Source: a bacterium (GTDB lineage Bacteria > SZUA-182 > DTGQ01). Taken from it: 6,358 bases of DNA. The notes beneath the pieces were generated by a model that saw nothing but the letters and a program-made list of their open reading frames with translations, made no database searches and was not told the origin of the DNA. Numbering within the stretch: the stretch's first letter is position 1; every line of letters starts with the position of its first letter. Below are positions 1-5,501 of this stretch, one piece after another. The stretch lies in the NCBI GenBank assembly GCA_040755755.1, contig JBFLZW010000081.1:1-6358 (forward strand), in the 5' to 3' direction. The translations under genes were made by a program, and so were the position numbers.

Positions 1-539
1 AATTTATCACGGTAGCTAATCTTGTTATTGCCCAATCTGTAGCTGCAACGATGTTGGGATCATCAAGACTACCCGCATTCCCGCTCAGTAGAGGTGTGCA
101 AGCACCATAAGCAATTCCTTTAACATCTGATCTTGTACTAGGCTATTACACCCATTACCCAGGTAGCATGGCATGTATCACTGTCACCCTCATTTTTGTT
201 ATTAGGATCAAAGTATTCAATTGTTCCAAGGTAGGTATGATCTTCATCTACTCCTGTCCTATCTACTACCGCTATTTTGGGAAAATAATTAAAATATTCT
301 TCACAACACCCTGTATAACCATTACTCCAGGCAACATTTGCTTTGACTGTAAGCGCAGACTTATTCAATGCCGGTTCCATCACCTCTGATGAATAAATAC
401 TGTTAACATTTATATCCGGCTCTATTTGCCTTACATCATCAAGAGGCATATTTACAAATACCAGCGGGGCATATTTAGACCTATAAATGACTTTATGTCC
501 CCTGTCCTCTAACTTTTTGATTTTACCTTCCTTATAGTT
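1..539 (-). pseudogene. Subtilisin-like (S8) serine protease, truncated and frameshifted
   Basis: Two minus-strand frames together read as one subtilase. From 539 down to 141 the frame gives the end of an inhibitory prodomain (KYAPLVFVNMPLDDV), a linker (NSIYSSEVMEPALN), then the catalytic domain: IAVVDRTGVDEDH matches the Asp block and CHATWVMGVIA the His block. A TAG at 138-140 ends that frame, but the next frame continues without a gap from 139 to 1 with STRSDVKGIAYGACTPLLS, DDPNIVAATDWAI and TVIN, as expected just after the His block. Removing one base near 138-143 restores the protein. The catalytic Ser would lie beyond the left edge. Upstream, the frame meets TAA at 540-542 inside a tandem repeat, so the signal peptide and most of the prodomain are missing; the first ATG in frame (449) lies inside the conserved prodomain and is not a credible start. 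Family identity is fairly sure. Whether the shift is a mutation or an assembly error cannot be told here. Confidence 0.8.
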
Positions 540-569
540 TTAAATGTCCAGATAGTTTTAAATGTCCAG
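534..569. repeat. Perfect 18-bp tandem repeat at the subtilase break
   Basis: The unit atagttttaaatgtccag occurs twice head to tail (534-551, 552-569) without mismatch. The subtilase reading frame ends inside it (TAA at 540-542, minus strand). Short direct repeats with this TAAA-TGTCC-type core are reminiscent of the repeated transposase-binding motifs at IS21-family ends, but no istA/istB coding sequence is visible, so the mobile-element link is only an inference. Confidence 0.6.
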
Positions 570-599
570 CAAACTTACTTTAACCCGCAAAACCACAGG

Positions 600-702
600 A
601 GTCTGCCGGTGAAGAAATTCGGGTTTTAATCCTTACTTCGGCAACACCTCAATGGCCGAAATGAAGATCATTGCCCGGAAGGTTTTCTCTTTCCGGCAGA
701 CT
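600..702. repeat. 103-nt imperfect palindrome with three nested stems
   Basis: Outer arms agtctgccgg (600-609) and ccggcagact (693-702) are perfectly complementary. Inside them ttcggg (618-623) can pair with cccggaa (674-680) with one bulge, and ttcggc (637-642) pairs perfectly with gccgaa (655-660) around a 12-nt loop. Further pairs (ctt 632-634 with aag 664-666; aaa 615-617 with the T-run at 683-686) make it close to one long hairpin. It could be a MITE-like element or element end, given the tandem repeat 30 bp away, or a structured RNA. A 36-codon plus-strand ORF (652-762) overlaps it but has no convincing ribosome binding site. Confidence 0.55.
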
Positions 703-782
703 GTTGGAAAATATTTTATCTTATCGCTATCACCTCCTTTTGCTATGATGTTGTTGAGTTAGGGATTACTATAACCCCTAGC

Positions 783-845
783 GCCCCTCACCTGCCACAG
801 GGGCTCTCTACCACCCCTCCACCCCCGAAGGGGCAAGGGAGAAAA
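783..845. repeat. C-rich/G-rich dispersed repeat, copy 1
   Basis: A hairpin gcccct (783-788) / aggggc (799-804) is followed by a pyrimidine-rich run and a second short hairpin, cccc around gaa with gggg (822-833), ending in a purine-rich aagggagaaaag. The C-tract, short loop, G-tract, purine-tail layout recurs in the same orientation at 1291-1325 and loosely at 5441-5479. Such elements are common intergenic repeats in environmental bacteria. No function is claimed. Confidence 0.45.
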
Positions 846-1078
846 GCACTACCTTGAGCCCAATGTCAATGGGCATGAGCATCACGAGCGGATAGACACT
901 TGGTCAGTTTGCCATAAGTCCAGAGGAAATTGAAAAATTTATGGTTTACATTCGATGTTATGAAATATAATAATGCAAGTTTGAGGCCATAAATGAAAAA
1001 TAAAAATACAAGCATTATTTTCCCTTATTTTTCAGCCTGTTATTGCTTATGGACTCAGCAATCCCTTGGAAGTGGATC

Positions 1079-1198
1079 CGGCCAACTTTTTGGCCGAAAA
1101 TAGAGTTACAAGCTATTTTTTAATCTATAACCAATTGATTTTGCCTATGTTTTGCTCATCGGCCAAGATCTTGGCCGTTCGGCCAACTTTTTGGCCGA
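1079..1198. repeat. Cluster of three CGGCCAA/TTGGCCG palindromes
   Basis: Three 18-bp elements share identical 7-bp arms, cggccaa and ttggccg, around a 4-nt centre. They lie at 1079-1096 (centre cttt), 1160-1177 (centre gatc, making cggccaagatcttggccg a perfect palindrome) and 1180-1197 (centre cttt). The first and third are identical over 19 bp, and the second and third are 2 bp apart. Further ggcca words follow at 1203 and 1226. The layout fits repeated protein-binding sites or a REP-like/MITE-like hairpin repeat. No adjacent intact gene shows which. Confidence 0.7.
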
Positions 1199-1290
1199 TT
1201 AAGGCCAAAATCCGATTTGTCCCGGCCAGCATCTGCCACCAGATATTCCCCATTTTCCTTTGGTCAACGAGGAGGGTGAAAATAACCATA

Positions 1291-1325
1291 ACCCCCACCC
1301 AGCCCCCCCTCAAGGGGGAGGAGAG
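1291..1325. repeat. C-rich/G-rich dispersed repeat, copy 2
   Basis: A pyrimidine run leads into ccccc (1305-1309), tcaa loop, ggggg (1314-1318), then gaggagagtaaag. It has the same layout and orientation as the element at 783-845. It lies just downstream of the minus-strand DUF433 remnant, where it might also act as a weak hairpin, but no T-run follows. Confidence 0.45.
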
Positions 1326-1358
1326 TAAAGGAAGGCTCCCATACAAGACGGGGAACAT

Positions 1359-1484
1359 CTAGTCGGGATCAATAGCATAGAGCAAAGCCGCCTGAATATC
1401 TGCGTACTCTAACTCAGGATAATCCTCAAGCAATTCATTGGTTGTAACCCCTCTGGCGAGCGCTTTTAAAATTTGCTCCAAGGT
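1359..1484 (-). pseudogene. DUF433 antitoxin, C-terminal remnant
   Basis: The minus strand from 1484 to the TAG at 1359-1361 encodes 41 residues beginning TLEQILKALARGVTTNELL and ending with EDYPELEYADIQAAL then LYAIDPD. This matches the C-terminal half of DUF433 proteins (LxxLARGxSxxELLEDYPxLxxxDIxAALxYA), small helical antitoxins usually about 75 residues long and often paired with a DUF5615 PIN-like toxin. The N-terminal half, with its GKPVIxGTRIPV-type block, is absent: a TGA (1485-1487) lies directly before it, and no neighbouring frame supplies the missing part. A TTG at 1479-1481 could in principle start translation, but no ribosome binding site precedes it. No toxin gene is visible. 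I read it as a remnant of a lost toxin-antitoxin module; the family call rests on this short stretch. Confidence 0.65.
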
Positions 1485-1510
1485 TCATATCTCATTCTCA
1501 GAAAAATTTA

Positions 1511-2029
1511 TTAATCGATTCCTGCCGATTCGTTCCCTCTGCATTTTCTCCTTATCCCTACCATAACTCCGATAATTTCCGCAGCCAGCAGGAATATCAG
1601 AACAGGCTGGGATGATATCGGTACAGACATCGATTGAACCCGGCCTGCCAGAAATATTTCCCGGTCCGTGCCGGATGAGCTCTGCCAGACCACGTATCCA
1701 TTGTTGTTGATATTCGGAGTCAAATCATCGGAGGAGTTATCGGTAAGCTGGATGGTTCTGCTGCCATTATACAAGAATATCTCGTTATCATGGCCATCGT
1801 GTCCATACCAGACCACATACCCTTGAGCATTGATCCGGGGCTGTTCGTCATCAAAGGAATTATTGGTAAGCTGGATGGTTCCGGTACCATTATACAGGTA
1901 TATCTCACAATCACTGCCGTCATATCCACGCCAGACTGCATACCCTTGAGCATTGATCGAGGGTTCCCAGTCATTAAAAGAGTTAATGGCATTGCCCCTT
2001 ATCGGAGGAGAAACAATGGATCTATTCAA
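1511..2029 (-). pseudogene. Beta-propeller-like repeat protein with C-terminal membrane tail, N-terminally truncated
   Basis: The frame encodes 172 residues from a TTG at 2027-2029. Two full 41-residue repeats (about 25-65 and 66-106) and a partial third (107-129) share the pattern IN-x-x-GY-x-VW, GxDxxEIFLYNG, TIQLTxNSxDD, typical of TolB/YWTD-like propeller blades in secreted proteins. Residues 16-24 (NSFNDWEPS) match the end of a further repeat, so the ORF begins inside a blade. A hydrophobic segment (about 142-159) followed by RRKCR closes the protein, as in PEP-CTERM-like sorting signals, though SVPISSQP lacks a clear PEP motif. No signal peptide exists and TAA lies two codons upstream of the TTG, so the N-terminal part is missing. 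A protein with six or more blades exported across the inner membrane would be expected. It could be a silent remnant, or less likely a small expressed product. Confidence 0.6.
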
Positions 2030-2041
2030 CCCTTAATTCGC

Positions 2042-2069
2042 ATTATTAATCTTGTTTAAGGTTAATAAT
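2042..2069. repeat. AT-rich inverted repeat in the divergent intergenic region
   Basis: attattaa (2042-2049) and ttaataat (2062-2069) are exact inverse complements with a 12-nt spacer. The repeat lies between the minus-strand repeat-protein remnant and the plus-strand helix-turn-helix gene. It could be an operator or a leftover of the truncated gene's promoter region. A separate 10-bp palindrome, gaaaattttc, lies at 2083-2092 in the AT-rich stretch upstream of the promoter. Confidence 0.4.
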
Positions 2070-2121
2070 CAAATTTAATGTCGAAAATTTTCAGATTATA
2101 CTAGAATGTTGAAATTTTTGC

Positions 2122-2149
2122 TTGACGATGACGATAAGATGGTTATAAT
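2122..2149 (+). promoter_or_regulatory. Sigma-70-type promoter for the helix-turn-helix gene
   Basis: TTGACG (2122-2127, five of six matches to the -35 consensus) and a perfect TATAAT (2144-2149) are separated by 16 bp. The sequence upstream is AT-rich. Transcription would start near 2156, leaving a leader of about 50 nt before the ATG at 2208, which is preceded by aagagga (2196-2202). Confidence 0.75.
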
Positions 2150-2157
2150 CTATTATA
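2144..2157. promoter_or_regulatory. Inverted repeat over the -10 box, candidate operator
   Basis: tataat-ct-attata forms 6-bp arms around 2 bp, covering the whole -10 hexamer and reaching the expected transcription start. A dimeric repressor bound here would block the promoter, and the downstream gene encodes a small DNA-binding protein, so autoregulation is a reasonable guess. The arms are pure A/T, so chance occurrence is possible. Confidence 0.35.
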
Positions 2158-2207
2158 GGTAATCATGGTATATTAAAGATATCTAAACCTGATTCAAGAG
2201 GAATGCA

Positions 2208-2402
2208 ATGACAAACCAAAAGGTCTTAACCACTACAGAAGCAATGGAATATTTACGAACTACCAGGGTGACTATTTTAAAAATGGTCCATGAAGGCAGA
2301 TTAAAAGCCAATAAGGTAGGTCGAGAGTACCGCTTTTTACAGGAGGAATTAGACAAGTATCTTCGCGGAGAAAATGAACCACTCAAGGCGGCCATAAAAT
2401 GA
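2208..2402 (+). CDS. Excisionase-family helix-turn-helix DNA-binding protein
   Basis: This 64-residue protein has the layout of the HTH_17/excisionase (MerR-like winged helix) family: LTTTEAMEYLRTTRVTILKM (about 7-26) covers the first helices and the recognition helix, GRLKANKVGREYRF (30-43) the beta-hairpin wing with its conserved arginine, and LQEELDKYL (44-52) the final helix. Members bind DNA as recombination directionality factors of mobile elements or as small transcription regulators. The start is supported by the aagagga ribosome site 5 nt upstream and a strong promoter about 60 bp away. The TGA stop overlaps the ATG of the next gene (ATGA), so the two are probably co-translated. No integrase is present in the window, so a role as true excisionase is unproven; regulation of its own cassette fits at least as well. 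Confidence 0.8.
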   Translation: MTNQKVLTTTEAMEYLRTTRVTILKMVHEGRLKANKVGREYRFLQEELDKYLRGENEPLKAAIK

Positions 2403-2596
2403 ATGTCAAAGAGGATATCAAAGAAGGTATGGGGAAGATAGCAGGGCCAATAATGGCAGCAAGTAAATCAATTAAGCGGGTTACTCTGAATGACATCTAC
2501 ACTGCCTTCGGTGTAAGCATGAGGAATCATCCCGATATTTCAATCAACGCATCGATATCCTGGGCCAAAAGGTTGATAGCCAAGGGGCTCAATTAA
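2399..2596 (+). CDS. Hypothetical protein, N-terminal part of a probable frameshifted coiled-coil protein
   Basis: The 65-codon frame starts at the ATGA overlap with the preceding gene. I do not recognise its N-terminal part. Residues 1-47 (MNVKEDIKEGMGKIAG, then a helical stretch and VTLNDIYTAFGVSMRNHPDI) look like real protein. The last 18 residues (SINASISWAKRLIAKGLN) are doubtful: the same bases read one frame over give FNQRIDILGQKVDSQGAQL, which matches the heptad-like pattern that continues to 2871. Joining the frames at about 2537-2542 (a base missing in the ATTTC stretch) would give a protein of about 157 residues with a short N-terminal domain and a long C-terminal coiled coil. As written, the product ends at the TAA at 2594-2596. 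No X-XXY-YYZ slippery heptamer is visible in the right frame, so a mutation or sequence error is likelier than programmed frameshifting. Confidence 0.55.
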   Translation: MNVKEDIKEGMGKIAGPIMAASKSIKRVTLNDIYTAFGVSMRNHPDISINASISWAKRLIAKGLN

Positions 2597-2871
2597 ACCA
2601 GAGGATAGATACTCTCGATCAGAAGATTGATAACCAGATCGGACAGGTAAGACAGGAAATCGGACAGACCAATCAGAGGATAGATATCCTCGGTCAAAAG
2701 ATCGATACTCAGATAAGCCAAGTCAGGCAGGAAATCGGACAGGTAAACCAGAGAATTGATAGTCTGGGCCAGAAGATTGATGTGCAAGGCCAGAGGATGG
2801 ATACCGTTATGCAAGTGCTTATGGAACTGAGCAGGCAGATGCTTGAATTATCCAAACAGAAAAACGCATAG
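2539..2871 (+). pseudogene. Coiled-coil C-terminal region of the same gene, in the -1 frame
   Basis: This frame is open from 2494 (after TGA at 2491-2493) to the TAG at 2869-2871, but contains no ATG, GTG or TTG before a late ATG, so it cannot start by itself. From 2539 it encodes repeated NQRID-x-LGQKID-x-Q and QVRQEIGQ blocks rich in Gln, Ile, Asp, Lys and Arg, ending in MDTVMQVLMELSRQMLELSKQKNA spread over 2793-2868. Hydrophobic residues at regular 3-4 spacing predict a continuous parallel coiled coil of about 100 residues. The layout suggests an oligomerising tail attached to the N-terminal domain encoded at 2399-2540. Nothing in it points to an enzyme. Function is unknown; phage structural, regulatory or membrane-tethering roles are all open. 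Confidence 0.65.
2545..2802 (+). repeat. 75-bp coding tandem repeats
   Basis: Two nearly identical 75-bp units (2599-2673, 2674-2748) encode 25 residues each, beginning QRID and ending IGQxN. A third unit (2749-2823) keeps the first half and then diverges, and a shortened 54-bp unit (2545-2598) precedes them. The 25-residue period is 7+7+11, a mix of heptads and a hendecad that keeps a coiled coil in register. Unit number could vary by recombination. Confidence 0.7.
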
Positions 2872-3097
2872 TCTTATCTTGAATATCGGCTCCGGTCCGA
2901 TCTCGTCCACCGAGCCCGCAGACTTGGCCGTTATGGTCAAATGGTGTCCCTGGAATGAGCAGGTTGGGGGATTGCCTTTTACCCGAATTGATGGTATCAT
3001 GAGGGGTACCGCTAAGAGAAATACTCGCTCATATACATAATTTATGAAGAGATACCCTTTTTCGTATCTTCAATGACCGAAAAAGGCATCACGTGCT

Positions 3098-3141
3098 CTC
3101 ACCGGGTATTCGGGCAGTTATCTTCCTGGTGGGCTTTTTTT
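3098..3141 (+). terminator. Probable intrinsic terminator of the upstream cassette
   Basis: caccggg (3100-3106) pairs with cctggtg (3125-3131) through one G-T wobble, extended by two outer pairs (3098-3099 with 3132-3133), around an 18-nt loop. One base later a run of seven T (3135-3141) follows. The stem is modest, so efficiency is uncertain. Confidence 0.45.
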
Positions 3142-3147
3142 ATTTCC

Positions 3148-3177
3148 TTGAATCAGTAATCTTTGTGGTTGTATTTT
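3148..3177 (+). promoter_or_regulatory. Weak candidate promoter for EF-G
   Basis: TTGAAT (3148-3153) and TATTTT (3172-3177) stand 18 bp apart, just after the putative terminator and about 105 bp before the EF-G start. Both boxes are only partial matches, so the real promoter may lie elsewhere in 3142-3260. Confidence 0.3.
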
Positions 3178-3283
3178 CCAGCAGCAGTCTGAAAATTACT
3201 CCATACATAACATAAATCGAAATCGTCATCAATCGACATCACTCTGAGCGAGGATACTACAATCTGGAGGATTTGAGAATAAC

Positions 3284-5368
3284 ATGATAAAAGATTTAAC
3301 CAAAGTTCGCAACATTGGAATCAGTGCGCATATTGACTCGGGGAAGACTACCCTCACCGAACGAATCCTTTTTTACACCAAAAGGATCCATGCCATTCAT
3401 GAGGTTAAGGGAAAAGACGGCGTTGGAGCTACGATGGACTCTATGGAGCTGGAAAGAGAGCGGGGAATAACGATCGCCTCTGCAGCTACCTTCTGTAACT
3501 GGGGAGACCATTTTATTAACATTATCGACACCCCTGGACACGTGGATTTTACCATCGAGGTAGAGCGTGCCCTTCGGGTCCTGGACGGGGCGATTCTGGT
3601 GCTCTGTGGTGTCGGCGGAGTGCAATCCCAGTCCATTACTGTTGACCGTCAGATGAGCCGTTACAAAGTTCCCCGGCTGGCTTTCGTCAATAAATGCGAC
3701 CGGTCCGGAGCCAATCCTCTTCGCGTGGTCGACCAGTTGCGGGACAAGCTGAATCTCAACGCCGTTGCCATGCAGATTCCAATCGGCATGGAGCAGAACT
3801 TTCAGGGAGTGGTGGATCTGATCAGCATGACGGCGATCTATTTTGACGGCGTCCAGGGAGAAATTATCCGCACCGGCGAGATCCCGGATGAATGTCGGGA
3901 GCTGGCTGAAGCCAAGCGTGAGGAGATGCTGGATGCAGCCTCGCTCTTCTGTGATGAATTGACCGAGGCTATCCTGGAGGGGCAGGTAACCGAGGACCTG
4001 ATCGCCAATGCGATCAGGAAAGGAACCCTGGCCCTGAAACTGACGCCGGTATTTATGGGCTCAGCCTATAAAAACAAAGGGGTTCAACCCCTGCTGGATG
4101 CAGTGCTTAAATATCTCCCCAATCCTGCCGACATTCACAATGAGGCCATTGACCTTGGCAACAGCGGAGGGAATGTGACCCTCCAGCCCGATCCTGACAA
4201 GCCCCTCGTTGCCCTGGCTTTTAAGCTGGAGGAGGGAAGGTACGGGCAATTGACCTATATCCGGGTATATCAGGGGAGCCTGAAAAAGGGAGACACCCTG
4301 GTCAATTCCCGCACGGGAAAGAAGATCAAAGTAGGCAGGCTTGTCCGTATGCATGCGGACCAGATGGAAGATATCGAGGAAAGCATGGGAGGGGATATCG
4401 TCGCGCTGTTCGGCATTGATTGTGCTTCCGGTGATACCTTTACCGCCGAGGGGATCCATTACTCCATGACTTCAATGCATGTGCCGGAGCCGGTCATCAA
4501 ATTAAAGATCGTTCCCAAGGACAACAAATCCCAGATCAGCATGTCCAAGGCTTTGAACCGGTTTACCAAAGAGGACCCTACATTCCGCTCCTATATTGAT
4601 CCGGAAACGGATGAAACCATTATCTGCGGTATGGGAGAATTACACCTGGACGTTTATGTCGAGCGGATGCGCCGGGAATATTCCGCTGAGGTTGAAACGG
4701 GCATGCCCGAGGTCGCCTACCGGGAAACCATCTCCCAAAAAGCGGAATTCAACTACACCCATAAGAAGCAGACCGGTGGAGCAGGCCAATACGGGCGAGT
4801 GGCCGGGTTTCTGGAACCTTCTGAAGAGAATTATACCTTTATTGACAAGATTGTCGGCGGAGCGATCCCGAGAGATTTTATCCCTTCCTGTGACAAAGGC
4901 TTCCAGTCCTGCCTGAAAAAGGGAAGGCTGATCGGTTTTCCGATCACCGGCGTGCAGGTTACGATCGATGATGGGGCCTATCACCCGGTTGACTCGTCGG
5001 ATATCGCTTTTCAACAGGCTGCCCAGGGCGCTTTCTGGCAGGCGTATGAAAAAGCCCACCCGATCATTCAGGAGCCGATCATGAAGGTATCGGTCGAGGG
5101 ACCTTCCGAGTTTCAGGGAGCAATCATCGGAGGATTGAACCAGCGCCGGGGAATCATTATCAGTACTTCTGAAGACGGATTCCACAGCGTGGTGGAAGCC
5201 GAGGTGCCCCTGGCCGAGATGTTCGGCTATTCGACCGCTTTGCGTTCCGGAACTCAAGGAAAAGCGGAATTTACCATGGAATTTTGCAAGTACAGCCCCG
5301 TTCCCCAGAGTATTGCCGAGGAGCTCAAGAAGAAGTATCAGGAGAAAAACTTAAAGAAAAAGAAATAA
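3284..5368 (+). CDS. fusA: Translation elongation factor G, EFG1/spdEFG1-type
   Basis: A complete 694-residue EF-G, the GTPase that drives tRNA-mRNA translocation on the ribosome in the cytoplasm. All G motifs are present: P-loop AHIDSGKT (15-22), switch I RGIT (60-63), DTPGH (82-86, with catalytic His86), NKCD (136-139) and GSA (259-261). Domain II follows at about 305-395, III at about 405-480, IV at about 480-605 and V to about 680, ending in a lysine-rich tail ([13 protein letters not shown]). The stretch [19 protein letters not shown] (39-57) is typical of mitochondrial EFG1 and bacterial spdEFG1 rather than classical FusA; in Borrelia the spdEFG1 type handles translocation while a second EF-G does recycling (known for the subfamily, not shown here). 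ATG 3284 is chosen because the protein aligns from there. The best ribosome site, tggagg at 3265-3270, is rather far (13 nt). rpsL, rpsG and tuf are not adjacent. Confidence 0.95.
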   Translation: MIKDLTKVRNIGISAHIDSGKTTLTERILFYTKRIHAIHEVKGKDGVGATMDSMELERERGITIASAATFCNWGDHFINIIDTPGHVDFTIEVERALRVLDGAILVLCGVGGVQSQSITVDRQMSRYKVPRLAFVNKCDRSGANPLRVVDQLRDKLNLNAVAMQIPIGMEQNFQGVVDLISMTAIYFDGVQGEIIRTGEIPDECRELAEAKREEMLDAASLFCDELTEAILEGQVTEDLIANAIRKGTLALKLTPVFMGSAYKNKGVQPLLDAVLKYLPNPADIHNEAIDLGNSGGNVTLQPDPDKPLVALAFKLEEGRYGQLTYIRVYQGSLKKGDTLVNSRTGKKIKVGRLVRMHADQMEDIEESMGGDIVALFGIDCASGDTFTAEGIHYSMTSMHVPEPVIKLKIVPKDNKSQISMSKALNRFTKEDPTFRSYIDPETDETIICGMGELHLDVYVERMRREYSAEVETGMPEVAYRETISQKAEFNYTHKKQTGGAGQYGRVAGFLEPSEENYTFIDKIVGGAIPRDFIPSCDKGFQSCLKKGRLIGFPITGVQVTIDDGAYHPVDSSDIAFQQAAQGAFWQAYEKAHPIIQEPIMKVSVEGPSEFQGAIIGGLNQRRGIIISTSEDGFHSVVEAEVPLAEMFGYSTALRSGTQGKAEFTMEFCKYSPVPQSIAEELKKKYQEKNLKKKK

Positions 5369-5440
5369 CCAGGTAACCACATGATCCTTGAGTTTACAAG
5401 ATTTGCACCATTTGTTTTCTCCTCATGTTTTATTTGAAAG

Positions 5441-5479
5441 TCCCCCGCCTCCCATCGAGTAGAGGAGAGAAAGAGGGGA
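5441..5479. repeat. C-rich/G-rich imperfect hairpin between EF-G and the ATPase gene
   Basis: tcccc (5441-5445) pairs with gggga (5475-5479), and cctc (5448-5451) with gagg (5462-5465), with mismatches between. No T-run follows, so it is not a good terminator. It resembles the C-tract/G-tract elements near 783 and 1291. The rest of the 133-bp gap shows nothing recognisable apart from the ribosome site aaggag at 5491-5496. Confidence 0.4.
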
Positions 5480-5501
5480 TTTCATTAGGAAAGGAGAGTC
5501 C

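Larger units (their letters stand above)
570..1358. other. Long gene-free region with repeats
   Basis: No supportable gene was found on either strand. The stretch contains the palindrome at 600-702, a C-rich/G-rich dispersed repeat at about 783-845, an AT-richer segment (about 900-1060) in which I see nothing recognisable, the GGCCAA palindrome cluster (1079-1198) and a second C-rich/G-rich repeat (1291-1325). Open frames across 1066-1362 on both strands run through the palindromes and G-tracts and look like non-coding translation: low complexity, no ribosome binding site and no domain. Confidence 0.7.
2872..3283. other. Intergenic stretch between the coiled-coil gene and EF-G
   Basis: No convincing gene. 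Open frames on both strands of 2872-3040 lack ribosome sites and recognisable domains. 3045-3072 can fold as a hairpin (tgaa, bulge ag, gatac / gtatc, ttca) with a T-rich loop. A probable terminator follows at 3098-3141 and a weak promoter at 3148-3177. 3200-3240 contains short repeated atcg/atc words of no clear meaning. Confidence 0.55.

Noticed and set aside
600-710. Integron attC site
   Set aside because: An imperfect palindrome of the right size, but the flanks do not give a proper RYYYAAC / GTTRRRY pair and no integrase or cassette array is present.
652-762. 36-codon plus-strand ORF beginning MAEMKIIARKVF
   Set aside because: It overlaps the long palindrome, has no ribosome binding site and no recognisable domain; a real small protein cannot be excluded.
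1066-1362. 98-codon plus-strand ORF and the opposite-strand 77-codon ORF
   Set aside because: Both run through the palindrome cluster and the G-tract repeat, lack ribosome sites and show no domain; the composition follows the repeats.
2564-2572. Programmed -1 frameshift at GCCAAAAGG
   Set aside because: In the needed frame, tRNA-Lys would have to re-pair on CAA with a first-position mismatch, and no stimulatory structure is evident.
2593-2814. Minus-strand ORF with repeated leucine/serine blocks
   Set aside because: It is the reverse reading of the coiled-coil tandem repeats, which make much better sense on the plus strand.
2843-3040. 65-codon plus-strand ORF and an opposite-strand open frame (about 2850-3075)
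   Set aside because: No ribosome site in either direction and no family recognised; the plus ORF starts inside the coiled-coil coding region.
4640-5257. 205-codon minus-strand ORF inside EF-G
   Set aside because: It is antisense to a fully conserved elongation factor; other antisense ORFs at 3296-3636 and 4061-4459 are the same kind of shadow.
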